The notes: a model not told the origin generated them from the letters alone. DNA of 64,000 nucleotides from Alligator mississippiensis (GCF_030867095.1 NC_081824.1:54222882-54286881); one strand, 5' to 3'. Shown: positions 44,574 through 56,382, counted from the stretch's first letter. Numbers and translations: made by a program.

Positions 44574-44864
44574 GTTTAAAGAGATGCCTACTATGGAGAA
44601 ATATAGAACATGAGAATAGATATTAGCTGATTGGAGGGGACAAAAAAAAAGATTGTGTTTATCCGCCTGTGCTACAAATGTGGTTTCATGAAGTGCCATA
44701 TCGTGACTTGAATTTAGTTGCATCTGGTCTAGAGTGTTGTTGCTTTTGTTAAGAGGCTGTAGTTGGCCTTTAACTGGCAACTCATTGTTCTCTACAATGG
44801 GACATTTGATAGTATTTTGCTAGAACAGATGTATTTAGAGTTGATTGAACTATTATGTATTTAA

Positions 44865-45480
44865 AGCTGGGCTATACAACTGGCATCGTGTGAGCCCTTT
44901 CAGCTGCTCCTCCCATAGCCATGCAATGGAGGATGCTTCCTCCCTCCTCCTCCCCCTCCCCCCCCAATCTGGGAGCAGAAGGCTGTGTGCTGCACAGCTG
45001 GAGGTAGAGGGCTGTGTACTGCTGTGCAGCCTGTAGGTTGGGGCAGGGGGAGCCCAGGGGCCTGGCCTTGCTGTGTGTGGCTGGCACCTTGAGGTACTTT
45101 GGTGGTCATGGGGAAGGGACAGTTTTTTTTTTCTGAATGATCTGTTGTCTGTGTTGGTGCAAAGGGGCAGCAGTTATTTGTGACTTTTTCACAGGTATTG
45201 GGATGAGATTTGTTAAGGGGAGGGACCAGCAACGTAGGGTCCATGGTGCTACCTGCACAACTTCTGAAGGGATTGGATGGCAGGGATCCTTGCCTGTGCT
45301 TGGTGACAAGCTACTCTGGGGTTCGGTGGCTGGGAGTTGTGTTCACGCTGCAATGTGGAGGAAGGGACCAGTGGCAGTAGGGAAAAACTGTGACAGATAA
45401 CTGGTTGCAAAATTGGCCTGCCTCAAACCCAAGATGAGTTCTTCTGGCCTGTGGCTCTGAAAAGTTGCTGACTTTTTTAT
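44865..45480. mobile_element. Possible hAT-like repeat
   Basis: It begins agctgggctatacaactggc, and cttctggcctgtggctctg lies near the right edge. Both resemble terminal text of hAT repeats of the 'ggcccgtgggcc' kind. Termini and duplication were not established. Confidence 0.35.
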
Positions 45481-45484
45481 TTTT

Positions 45485-46085
45485 AAGGTTGTCCAGATCT
45501 TCTTCCCTTGTGAATCTGCTGAACTGAAGGGATTCAAGTAGACTGGTGGTTAGAGAAGATAGTTGATGCAGATCTATTGCTATTCCAGTAAACGTTCTGC
45601 ATTTTTATCAGCAAAGTAGAATGCTAGTCTTTCACAGTGCATAGTACTAATTTTGAATGCAGGATTTAGGCCCAGACAGTTTAATTGCTTTGGAATAGGC
45701 CCTGAGGGCATGAACTGATGGCTTCAGTGAAAGTAAATAAAAGGTTCTTTCAGAATTTTAGAGAGGCTCAGCATAGGCTTTCAGGCATTTGTTATGTTTG
45801 GAGAATTTGGGTTTTATAATAAACTATCAGAAAGGTCTTTAATATCACATCTTAGACACTACCGTGGCCTAACATGATTTTCTGAAGAGAAAAGAAAATA
45901 GAAAATGAAGTTTCTACAGTTTATTTTGTACTGCTCCCAGGTATTTGCACAACAGCTTCTTTAGTTGTTTGGTATTATAGTGACTTGAATAGAAAAATCT
46001 CTTGGGCAAAGTTCCACCACCACCTACTTCAGAATTCCTGATAAGCACTGAAGCTATCTGATTTACTTACATGTTATATAAATAT
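45485..46085. other. PHF3 intron 2, nothing recognised
   Basis: AT-rich, no feature seen. Confidence 0.5.
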
Positions 46086-46089
46086 ATCA

Positions 46090-46125
46090 GCCAAGAAAAT
46101 CTTTATCAGTGCACCCCTAATAAAC
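46090..46125 (+). mobile_element. Isolated right end of hAT family A
   Basis: tcagccaagaaaatcttta followed by tcagtgcacccctaa is the family A right terminus without the rest of the element. It faces the complete copy that starts at 46170, forming an inverted pair with it. Confidence 0.8.
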
Positions 46126-46169
46126 TATATATAGCTCTCGATCTATAGAGATAGAGAGATATCGTTTAT

Positions 46170-47333
46170 CAGAGGTGCACTGATAAAGATTTTCTTGGTC
46201 AATACCGATAGCTGATTATTCACCAGGCTTATTGACTGATACTGATCCGATAACCGATTTACAGGAATTCAGGTGGCCAGAATGGAGAGCATCTTCTTGC
46301 AGGTAAATCTGGAGAGAGAGGGGTGTGGGAGGGCAGATCAAGGCCCCCATGGTGAGGGAGGGAGTGGGGCAGGGGCTGGAGCTGGAGCAGGGGACTGAAT
46401 GGGACTTTGGGGTGGCGAGTGAGGCAGAGCTGTGGGTGGCTCATCCAGGGGATCAGAGTCCTGGTGCTTAAAAATGGCAGTGGAGGCACTTGATCTAAAG
46501 CTCATCAAATTAACTTTAGTTCAGGAGCTGCCACCACCACCATTTTAAAGTGCCAGGACATTTTTAACTGGAGTGGAGCTGAGCTGAGCGAAGTGAGAGT
46601 GGATGTGGCGTGCCTACTGCAGGCTTGGGGCTTTCCGCTCTGCTGCCTTTGTCCCAGGAGTTACACGTGACTGCGCTTCATTCCCTGCCTGTCTGGCAGT
46701 AGTGGCAGTAGCGAGCTGTGCTTCCTACTGCTGGATGGGCAGTGGGTATGCGGCCAGCCCACCGCTCCTGGGGCAAAGCAGAGAGCCCTGAGCCCACAGT
46801 GGACAGCCCACATCCGCCCAAGCTCCGCTTTTGTTAAAAGTGTCCTGGCACTTAAAATGGTGGTGGTGGCACTTGTACTAAAGTTCATTGAAATGAGCTT
46901 TAGTCAAGCACTTCTTTCACCATTTTTAAATGCTGGGATGCTGATCCCCTGGATGAGCTGCCTGCGGCTCCATCCCACTCATAGCCCCAGGGTCCCATTC
47001 ACCACCCTGCCCCTGTCCCACTCCCTCCCTCACTGTGGGGGCTTGTATCTGCCCCTCTCCCCCTCCCTCCCTTGCCCTTCCCAATGCCCCTTACCCTCCA
47101 CAGACTTACTTGCATGGCACTGCTCTCTAAGCTGTCCGGCTGCATTCCAATCCACTTGCATGTGTGCAGCTATACGCATGCATGTGGCGACTGGGGGCCC
47201 TGGCCAGAAGGCATATTATATTTATTAGTACATTATTGCCTACACCAGCCAAAAAAAGCTCATAGCCAATAATGTTGATTTTCCTTTTATTAGTGCTCAT
47301 CTGATATGGCACCGATATATTGGTGCACCTCTA
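46170..47333 (-). mobile_element. hAT family A, copy 4 (reverse orientation)
   Basis: Its left edge CAGAGGTGCACTGATAAAGA is the complement of the family's right end, and its right edge (accgatatattggtgcacct) the complement of the left end, so the copy lies on the - strand. The flanks tcgtttat (46162-46169) and taatttat (47334-47341) match at 6 of 8. The core carries an internal inverted duplication: aaatggcagtggaggcac with aaatggtggtggtggcac, and gctcatc…ttaac arms, near 46470-46560 and 46850-46950. Confidence 0.87.
46470..46950. repeat. Internal inverted repeat in family A copy 4
   Basis: At 46446-46560, ccaggggatcagagtcctgg, then gcttaaaaatggcagtgg, then catcaaattaactttag; at 46860-46960 the complementary order ends in aatgctgggatgctgatcc. 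A further ccaccaccattttaaagtg / cacttaaaatggtggtgg pair lies inside (46530-46560 and 46846-46870). The arms enclose the 46570-46840 segment, suggesting a separate inserted element. Confidence 0.6.
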
Positions 47334-47344
47334 TAATTTATTGA

Positions 47345-49075
47345 GAATCCCTTTGAACTTTCAGTAGTCTGTTTACGATTATCTTTCACCATTTAACATT
47401 TCTTCATGGGCAAACTTGTGGTAGATCTTTCAGCAGTCTATACCATTGACTGGAGAAAAGCTTAGAATAGAACCTCTTATAATTCAGACAAGTGATATCA
47501 TTTGCAATAATTTCAATGGAAAGCACCACTGGAGCAACTATGACTTAACTCAGTTACTGAAGTGTGGGTGAGGGGGAAGGAGGCTCTTGGGTCTCACCCA
47601 TGTCACTCCCCTCTCCTTCCCAAGACCAGCATTTAGGTTGACTGGTATTTTTGCCACAACTGATATGGGAGGAGGGATGCTAAATCAGCCATTTATTAAT
47701 CTGGTTATGTTCATAATCTTTCTGCAAATATATATCTTTGCAACTAAGTCTTTCAGAAAGATTAACCAAGTTCTTCTGGGTTTGACAATCAGAGGCCTTT
47801 AAAGGAGACATTCTTTTGACTGTGTCTGCAGAAATAACTATCTTTCTCTTCATAGTTAGTGTAACCAGAAATACAAGGCAGTATCAGGCTCCAGTAATCC
47901 TGCTCATCTCTCCATAAACTGACTTTCTTACCATCATGGATACTTCAGTATCTCTCAGGACTTCGTTCACTAGGCCTCTTCACTCATTAGTATCTTACCT
48001 TCAGAAAGAGGGTTAACCTAGAGCTGGTTGATTTAATTTTGAAACAGGGTGAATACAAATCAACATTTTTTTTTTAAATAACTCTCCTTCCCCCCCCATT
48101 TTTAAAATTTAAATCAGATTTTTTTATTTAGTTGTATTTTTTTGTTAAGATGTTTTAAAAAATAAACCTATATAAATATAGTTTTAATTTAAGATATATT
48201 AGAGCTCAAAGATATCACCATGGAATAAGGATTATAACTTCTAACTATATACTATCTGAGACAATGTATTTATGTAACCTTTTTAGAAAAGTTTTATAAA
48301 TAGTCAATGGCCTGTTGTGACCTATATTAGGGGCCCAATCTTATGGCATTCCCAGAGGCTCCTCTATAGATTAGCCAAGATCAAAGAAAACCACTGTACC
48401 CAGTGGGACTCAGTCTAGAAGATCCCATTATGCCTCTGTGATGCTTAGTTTCAGTTCTCAGATGGTGGATTTGTGTCTCCAGAGACAACATCCTTGTTAA
48501 CAGCAGTATATGGAGATGAGATAACAGATCTGATTACCTACCCATCAGCCCTATTGTCTCTCTGCAAGTTTGTGTACCCACAGTCAAACCCTTACCTCTC
48601 TCTAAAAGTGCAGTTTCAGGAAGTTAATTGAATAGAGGATTTTGGGGGGTGGAGTAGATCTGGGCAAGAAGGAGGAGTCTGGAGATAAATGCAAGGAGGG
48701 AAGGGCAGTAGAAACAAAAGAGAAACATTTTGAGCAGAATATTCCAGAAGTCTTGAGGGATAAGTTTCTGAGTATAGCTTCTCCATTTATTTGAGATCTA
48801 GTGAGGGAATGGTATGGTAGCAGGGAAAACGTATCATTGCAGCAGGCTTACCAGGCAGTAAAAGAGGGAAGAAATCAAAGATGAGAAGACATCTGAAGGA
48901 AAGTGAAGAAAGCTCCAAGCTAATAGCATGTGTCTGTAGCGCTCATTTGATGTCCTCCTAATACAGAGTGACAGAAATATCCATCAAATGTTCATGATTA
49001 ATCTGATGAATTGGATATAGTTCATCTCCCAATGACTTCAGAAGTATCTGCTTCAGTTAGCTCTCATTTTTTGGT
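47345..49075. other. PHF3 intron 2, nothing recognised
   Basis: AT-rich, with T-runs and A/T-rich words at about 48065-48200. No repeat family or exon seen. Confidence 0.5.
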
Positions 49076-49079
49076 CACT

Positions 49080-50790
49080 GTCATCCAAGTTATCTTCCAC
49101 TTTCATTCTCAGTCAGTTCCTCCCTGTTTGTGAGCAACAAGTCTAGAAGAGCTTCCCACCATGACATCCACCATGACATCACTTGTACTGCTCTCCATTC
49201 TGACCTATACTTACAAGCCTCCAGCATGCCTAGCTCCTGCTTCACTGTACCTTGGACCATGTGTACATCTCCTTTTACATTTAGGAAAATGCCTCCTTTT
49301 TGCCTTGCCTGTCCTTCCTGAGCAAGTTTTACCCATCCAGGACAGCACTTCTATCATATGAGGTATCCCACTACATCTTTGTTATTTCAGTTACTGGTAC
49401 CTTCATTACTCCTGTTTATTCCCCTTGCTTCTCATATTGGTATATAAACAATTTGGGTAACTAACAAATTGCCCTAATTTATTCCTGGGTGCTTTCCTAA
49501 GGCTCACCCCCTCTTATTTAGTTTTTTATCCAGGTCCCCTGGCTCTTTACTTACCTTTTGCGCTTTTTGTCTCTATCCCCCACAAAACCTAGTTTTAAAG
49601 CCCTCATCACTAAGTTAGTGAGTATATATATTAGGATACTCTTTCCCCTGTTTGTCAGGTAGACCCAGTCTCTTTCCCACCCCTCCCTGCCATCCTTTTT
49701 CTTGGAATACTACCCCGTGATCAGAAAAACCAAAATCCCTGCCGGTAACACCATCCATGCAGCCATATGTTGATCTCAAAGCAGTCTTCTTCACCCATGA
49801 CCAGAAAGATCAACAAAAATATCACCTGGGCCTCTGTCCCCTTCACCCTTGCACCCGACGGCATGTAGTCACTTTTGATCTACTCAGGGTTACCCAGGGA
49901 GTACCACTGGTACCCAAATGGGAGAGCATCATAGGATAGTAGAGGGCCGGATGAGTTGCTGCAGCCTTTCCATGATGTCTTGGTTGTGGGCTCCTGGCAG
50001 GCAGCAGGCCTCTTGATGGGCAGACGGGCGGATGGATGACTCTGTGCCCTGCAGGAGTGAGTTGCCAACCACACTGACACATTGTTTCCTCTTGGTGGCA
50101 GTGGTCTTGATCTTTTTGCCTTTGGTATACATAGCTTAGTTTCTGCTGCCACTGGAGTAGGCTTCTTCTCATCTGATGTCAGGGGTTTGACCTGTTCTCT
50201 AGCTGGACAGCTGCAGGTTTGGAAGAGTAGTAGTACTGTTTGTTGCCAGAAGTGACAAGCTGTCAGCTTCCCCTCCCTCAGTATTGGGATCTTTGTCTTC
50301 CAGTGCCTTCTCTGTCTGTTCCTTTTCCATGATGCTGGAGGCCTGTTTGTGGTTTAAGCTCATGAAGTCCTAATGCTCAGATGCTTCTGAGCCTAGCCAG
50401 CACCACTTACGGCTCCATTACCTGGTTCCTGAGAGAACCTACCAGGAGGCATCTCTCACACGGCAAGCACTTTCCCACTTTGCTGTGTTTGGCAGGAATG
50501 TGCAGGCTGCAGTCCACACAAAGCCTGACCAGGACCTGGGTGGAAACCTCAGGGGTTAACAGCTCCCCTGGACAGAGTCCATACAGAGACGGGCAGAGGT
50601 AGAGATGGCAGTGGGAATAGCTTTGGCATTGTGATGTCTTCTCCTGTCTAGCTATCTCACTGATTCCTTGTTCCTTCTTTCTATTCTGTTGTTGCCCCTG
50701 AGAAAATTCCTTGTTCCTCCTTTGCTTGCTTCCATTCAGCAAACTAACAGTTAAGGAAAGGTTTAAAAAAAAAAAAAAAGCAGCCAGACC
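49080..50790 (-). mobile_element. CR1 LINE, endonuclease end and ORF1 esterase
   Basis: On the - strand the esterase block of ORF1 reads KRKQCVSVVGNSLLQGTESS and later CCLPGAHNQDIMERLQQLI (49930-50130). This matches the block at 31560-31600 in the other long CR1 copy. ORF1 N-terminal text lies at 50400-50600. On the 3' side, + strand text ttgcctgtccttcctgagc and ctgtttgtgagcaacaagt is antisense ORF2 endonuclease. It is truncated on the 3' side and lacks the reverse transcriptase. An A-run at 50764-50778 lies near its 5' edge. Confidence 0.85.
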
Positions 50791-50849
50791 AACCCACCTC
50801 GGCAAGCTCCTGTTCGTTGGTCCTGGTGTCACTGGGTCCTGGCTGGCCT

Positions 50850-51420
50850 TTCTGCCTTGGCATATCCTGCCGCCTCATTCATATTAATATCAGCTACTAA
50901 GTTCAGCAACTAAGAGCTCCTCTCTGCACACTTCCCAAGCAACCCTATAAGAATAACTGAATTTAACTTGCACTACCAACCTCCAAACAGGCAGGCCTTC
51001 TACTTGCCAGTACTCAACCTTCTCAGGTAGTTAAGACTTCCTGCTCCTCTCCTAAGCAGGAATTCCCGCTCAGACTTCCCTGTTTAGCCCATTTGCTAGT
51101 CCTGGTGCCACTGTCTTGTGTCAAGGTGTGATGCAATAGATTTGAGGTGGCTAATCTGCAGCATGAGTGCAACAAGTGGCACAGGCAGTTTCTGTGGGGC
51201 ACGTGGCAGATTAGATAGAGATAGGCAGCACAGCAGCAGGTAGGGCAGGAAACAGAGCAGGAGGTGAGGTAGGGGGCACAAGGCAGGAAGCAGAATGCAA
51301 AACAGCAGATTGAGTAGGGGAAGGAAGTTGGAGTGGCGTTTAGGAAGGGTGCAGGGCTAATATGTGGCACACCTGTCACAAACAGTTGGTCCCCTCTGCT
51401 GTACTTTGCATCAAACTCCT
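50850..51420. other. PHF3 intron 2, partly low-complexity
   Basis: A purine-rich stretch at about 51180-51340 has agcaggtagggcaggaaac-like words. It may include CR1 5' sequence at its start. No gene. Confidence 0.4.
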
Positions 51421-51424
51421 AACA

Positions 51425-52135
51425 CACCATGGTAGAAACAGAGCTGCAGGGGACCTCCATAGGTCATTTAGTCCAACCCCTTCCTCCCAGCAGGATTCTC
51501 TCTATCCAAACCATCCTATACAAATCCATAATCATAACCTCTTGGTAAAACTATGATCAATCCTGACGCAACGAAAGATGTAACACTCTAACCTGCCACA
51601 GCTAGAGCAAGGGAAACCATGGCAGCCAACATCCTGCTTCTGTAAAAGGTGGTTATTACACACTTAAGAGATCTGAGGTATAGTGTCATGCCTCCTTACT
51701 ACAGACAAAGGTGAAAAAGCCAACAGTAAATACCAGTCTGACCATAAGGTAAAATTTTTTCTGATCCCCGATATGGCAATCGATCTGATCCTGAGCGGAG
51801 GGACAAGACCCTTTGGCCAGGAACCTCCAGCTTTTAAGTCCCAACCTTGGCTTCAGCCAAGACCCAGTGCCTCTGGGGAAAGCTTAAAAAAACCCACCCC
51901 TGGTGCACGTACTGGAAAGAAGGACGGATACCCTCCCCTGTGCAGCAACCAGCAAAGCCTAGAAGCATGGGAATTACCCCTAGTAGAACACAGGCATGGA
52001 TTATTCCTGACCAGTAGCTCTCCAACCTCTTCTTGAACACCTCTAGTGATGGAGAGTCCACAGCTTCCCTAGGCAGTCTCTCACTGTCCTAACAGTGAAG
52101 AAGTGTGTTTGGATATCCAATCTAATCCTACTTAC
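51425..52135 (-). mobile_element. CR1 LINE 3' end
   Basis: The + strand is antisense CR1: gtcatttagtccaacccct at the tail, tctaacctgccacagctag, gataaggtaaaatt-type text, and cttgaacacctctagtgatgg at the inner end. It aligns block by block with the sense copy at 6370-6838. It is an independent insertion from 49080-50790, separated by about 600 bases. Confidence 0.85.
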
Positions 52136-52139
52136 GTGT

Positions 52140-52370
52140 GGAATCTTTGACATTTGGATACATGTGCCATGGAATTGCTAAACTCTAACTTGCCTATGTT
52201 TGGTTGCTCCTGTTGTTGTTGTGAGTTAACAAAGGTGGAAGTTGCAGACATGAACAGTATAACTGGGAAACGATTAGTCCTGTGAATGGCTAGATAACAT
52301 CCATAAGAGAGAATCTCCACCTTGGGTGAGAATTGTGGAGCTATAGTTTGGAATTACTGTGGCTTTATGA
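52140..52370. other. PHF3 intron 2, nothing recognised
   Basis: Short unique-looking stretch between the CR1 fragment and family B copy 2. Confidence 0.4.
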
Positions 52371-52799
52371 GTCTAAAACAGGGGCAGGCAATTATTTTGG
52401 GTGGAGGGCCGCTTACCCAGTTTTGGCAGGCTGTCAAAAGCGGCACGGGTAGTCCCACCCCTTGACAGGTGCCCTGCCCCCTGGTCACTGTCTTGGGACC
52501 AACGTCTTGGGACCAATATCCCAGGGCCAGCACTGGTGGGGCCCAGAGCGGGGCACAGGCTGGAAGGGGTCTGTGGAGCCGGGTTGGGCTGCACCAGCAG
52601 GGAGGGAAGAGCTGGCCCGGCTCCATAGAGCCCCTGCCAGCTGAGACCCCGCATTCCTGCCACCCTGCTCTGGGCCCCACCGGCACTGACCCCGGGACAC
52701 CAGTGCAGGCCCTGTGCTCCCCGTCTGCTCACACCCAGTGCCCCCCAGCCCCGCGGTACAGGCAGGGGGCAGTGCACAGCCCCGACCCCCTGCTCGCCA

Positions 52800-53340
52800 G
52801 CAGGGAAGAAGCTGGTGCTGAGCGTGGGGAAAAGTGGCCCTTCACCTGCCCCATGCCTGGTACCCCATGCTGCAGGTACTCGCAGCCCACGCAGGGCTGT
52901 CTGGAGCAGGCACAGGCAGGCTGCAAACTGCTGCAGTGTGTGGCACTGGCCATGGGGTGGGCGAGGGGCCACTTTTCCCCACTCTCAGCACTAGCTTGTA
53001 ACCTGCCCCACTGCCAGCCTGGCAGTGGGGCCGGGTTACAAGGTGGGGCTGAGCGTGGTGAGGGAGAAAGCAGCTCCTCCCCGCCCCATGCCTGGTGCCC
53101 CGCGCCGCAGCCACTCGCAGCCTGCATGGGGCTGCCTGTGCCTGCTCCAGGCAGTCCCGCATGGGCTGTGAGCACCTGCAGCGTAGGGCGCTGGCCATGG
53201 GGTGGGTGAGGGGCCACTTTTCTCTCCGCAGGGAAGGAGCCCAGGGAAAAGCTGAGCGCGGGGGAGAAGCGGTCCCTCCCCTGCCCCACGGCTGGTGCCC
53301 CACGTTGCAGGCACTCGCAGCCTGCATGGGGCCTCCCCCC
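52800..53340 (+). repeat. Imperfect tandem units in family B copy 2
   Basis: A unit containing gtggccatggggtggg / gaggggccacttttc and the tgctgcaggtactcgcagcc type recurs four or so times at spacings of 110-190 bases (near 52840-52870, 52950-52985, 53085-53120, 53200-53225 and 53290-53320). Fewer units are seen in copy 1 (20440-20560), so unit number varies between copies. Confidence 0.7.
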
Positions 53341-53484
53341 CATGCTCCTTCCTTGCCCAGGGTCCCCCTTACCTGAGTTTCCCATGCCAGGGCAGCCACA
53401 GCCCAGAAACCCCAGCTGGGGCTCCTGGCAGACCTGGGTGGGCCCCGGTGTTGTTGGAGCCTGCTGGGCTTCCCCTGGGTCCTA

Positions 53485-53526
53485 CTGCCCTTGGTTCCTG
53501 TCGTTTTTGACAGGAACCAAGGGCAG
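53485..53526. repeat. Perfect 18 bp hairpin near the right end of family B copy 2
   Basis: Arms 53485-53502 and 53509-53526 are fully complementary around the loop gttttt. Compared with copy 1 (20752-20793) one pair has changed on both sides (C-G here at 53488/53523, T-A there at 20755/20790). Confidence 0.95.
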
Positions 53527-53619
53527 AGAAATATTAATTTTCTACATTTTTTTAGGGGCCCCACGGGCCGGATGGAATGGCCTCGCGGGCTGTATTTTGT
53601 CCACCCCGGTCTAAAGCTT

Positions 53620-55107
53620 TTAAGCATCTGCTCTCACTGTCTCATAGTCGATAACTTGTAAACCAGTAAAGATATTGACTGTTTTTACTTGTATGGTATA
53701 TATCCTCCCCACTTTAGCCTTTCAGTATTGGGGTGCATGCCATAAGCAGGGAAGCTAATTTTACTTGGCTGGAATAGATGCATGAAGACACTGCTTTAGT
53801 GGCTGCCAAAATGGCTCCTGCTTCTGTTTGGCCCTGCAGGCTGCTCATAGCTGCTGAGGATTTGGCATTAGCTGCTACCAGTTACTTTAGAGGTTATTAG
53901 AGGGTTACCCTTATAGCTTGTGCCTGAAGCAGCAAGTGAGTAGCAAGTGAGCTGCTGCATGTAGTCAGCCATAATTTTGGAAAAAAATCTTTTTTTTCTC
54001 TTCCTTTATCCTGCTTTTCAAAAAACAAGGTGCATTTTTTATTTGGAGGCTGTAGCATATAAGAATTTGCCTCTTCCCTGCCTCCTCCTGTTCCAGGATA
54101 CTGTAATGCTGTATTACCTCTCTTTTATGTGCAGCATTATGTTAATAAAGAAAAGTACCTCCCCTTCCCCCTCTTTTTTTTAAAGATACAAGTAAAAATA
54201 AATGTTTACTGCACTAAGATGCCAATAGCAATTTTTTTTTTTTATCAGGACAGCGCAGTTTTATAAAATCAGATATTAACAAATTATCACTGTATTTTTT
54301 TCTAAGAATCGTTACAATACTTTGGTTTATTAAAAGATTTTAAACATTAAGTTGATTGCCAGTTATACATCTTTCTGTATCTTCGTAGCTTGCTCACTTT
54401 TTTTCCCCTTGTCTTTCCATCTTAGTTGTACACAGCCACTGCTGTAAAACTCATTTGACTTAACTACACAAAACAAAATATTCTGACTTTTCTTTTTGAT
54501 TGTTATATGGTCTCTTCTTTATAGATTATCACCCTCTTGCTTGTTTGCTCATTTTTATTAGCGATCTTAAAATATTTTTTCTCTTTCAGTTTATTATGTT
54601 TATGTATTTTCACTTTATTTTTCTCATTACTTCTGTCTTTTGTCCTCTTAAGATATTTTTCATTTCATTTTCTATGTCTCAGTCTTTGTTTCTTCTTCCT
54701 TAATTATTCTTCCCTGTCATTTTTTTTCTTATTCCTTTCCCCAGCAGGATTCTGTGTCGTGTGCTCCTCATCCAACCTCACTAGTCAAGTTGTAATAGTT
54801 GTTTTACAGCTCAAGTGGCTTTAGATTTAACAGGAGATTTGTGCTGCTAATTCCTCTATAAATTGGAAGCAGTAGCACAAATTCTTTTAAATATAGAATT
54901 GCTTTAGCTGTAATGTTTGAGGCCACATCTCTTAATAACTGTCAGAAGAGCATGTTTGGTTTTTTTTCTGCCTGTATTTATTAGGAAGGGTACAGGCTCA
55001 GTGCACACGCCTTGAATGAAATTAGCAGAAAACATCGGATTCTTGTGGTAGCTCTGAGAGCCACTTCAAAAGTATGTTTTAAAAATTGTTTGTTTAAGTA
55101 ATCTTCA
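53620..55107. other. PHF3 intron 2, T-rich, nothing recognised
   Basis: Strongly T-rich from about 54160 to 54760, giving hydrophobic but unsupported open frames on the + strand. No repeat family or exon. Confidence 0.5.
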
Positions 55108-55115
55108 TTTATTAC

Positions 55116-56215
55116 TAAAGGTGCACTGATATATTTGCAGTGATATATTAGTCCGTATCGGATCAGCACCAGTAAAAGGAAAATTGACATTATTGGCAAT
55201 TGGCTTTTTTTTGGCTGGTGTAGCTGATAATGTCACCGATTAAATACTGTGTGCATGCATGTAGTCGCAGCATGCGTGTATCTGGGAATGCAGCCAGGCA
55301 GCTTGGAGAGCAGCATCCAGCTAGTAAGTTTCTGGGGGAGGTGTGGGTGAGGAAAAGGCATGGGGGGTGAGGGCAGACTGAGGCCCCCACAGTGAGGGAG
55401 GGAGTGGGGCTGGGGCAGGAACAGGTGCTGCCCAACTGGACCAGGGTGAGGCGCAGGATGGAGCCACTGACACCCATCCAGGGTGCATGGGGAGAGAAGG
55501 GTCAGCTCTCCGCTGCTGCACACACCATAGAGGGAGGCATGGGGGGCATGTGCATACTGGATTTGTGCGCAGGGCGAGGGTGGATGGACTGCTGCGGGCT
55601 CAGGGCCAGGGACTGTGCTGGTCCTTCCTGACGGGCTGGGCTGGGGTTGCATTTGGGGCTGGGAGGGGTGACTACAGGGTGGGCTACAGCTACCCCAAAA
55701 TTTTCCATAGCCACTCATCCCAGCACTACCGCCACCCACCCTGCCCCAAGTGCAGCCTCTGCCCAGCCCCCATCTTTGGGAAGAGGTCGGCACAGCCCCT
55801 GAGTCTGCATCCCATCCTCACCCCGCACACACATCGGCGGGGGGTGGGGGGGGGAGTACATGCCCCCCGTGCCTCCCCTGGGGTGCATGCAGTGGCCAGG
55901 GGACCTGCCCCCCTCTCCCTACCCCCTGTGCCTCCTGGATGAGGTGCCCACATCTCTCGCCCTGCCCTGGCCGGGTAGTGTCTGACCCCGCCCCATTCCC
56001 ATTCCCATTCCCTCCTTTACTGTGGAGACCTCCATCTGCCCCCACCACGCCTCTTCCCATCCCCACGCCCCTTCCCCCCACAGACTTACCAGCCGCATGC
56101 TGCTCTCCAAGGTGCCAGGCTGCATATTGGCTGTTGGATCAGTATCAGCCAATATGGCTAGTTAATAACCAGCCATTGGTTTTGGCCAAAAAAAATCTTT
56201 ATCAGTGCACCCCTA
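55116..56215 (+). mobile_element. hAT family A, copy 5 (complete, exact duplication)
   Basis: It starts TAAAGGTGCACTGATATATT and ends atcagtgcacccct plus a. The duplication tttattac is exact at 55108-55115 and 56216-56223. At 1100 bp it shows the family plan: AT-rich arms with atcggatcagcacc and ggatcagtatcagcc, and a GC-rich core with words shared with copies 2-4 (gggctacagctaccccaaa, ccccacagacttaccagc). No transposase. Together with copy 2 it is the best reference for the family. Confidence 0.93.
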
Positions 56216-56382
56216 TTTATTACACCATCTTGAAGAAATTAGTGTAAATCCACATGAAAGAGGGAAGGAGGACTGGAAGGTGTTGCTGTTGTCATTGAAT
56301 CCATTTCTAATGCTAATTTTACCTGTTACCTGTAAAATAATTAAAAAATAAATAAATGGGGGGGATGTGCGTGCATGCATTC

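Larger units (their letters stand above)
52379..53608 (+). mobile_element. hAT family B, long copy 2
   Basis: It starts CAGGGGCAGGCAATTATTT and ends ttttgtccaccccg. The duplication gtctaaaa (52371-52378) / gtctaaag (53609-53616) matches at 7 of 8. At 1230 bp, the core is GC-rich with several imperfect repeats of a unit reading cctgcccc..gcctggt.ccc and cactcgcagcc (52830-53330). A perfect hairpin lies near the right end. Nested long open frames on both strands come from composition; no transposase is recognisable. Confidence 0.9.

Noticed and set aside
52800-53340. CRISPR-like array
   Set aside because: The recurring units are long, imperfect and irregularly spaced, in a vertebrate transposon core.
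54160-54824. Membrane-protein-like open frames on the + strand
   Set aside because: Phe/Leu-rich translation comes from T-rich DNA; there is no homology or splice structure.
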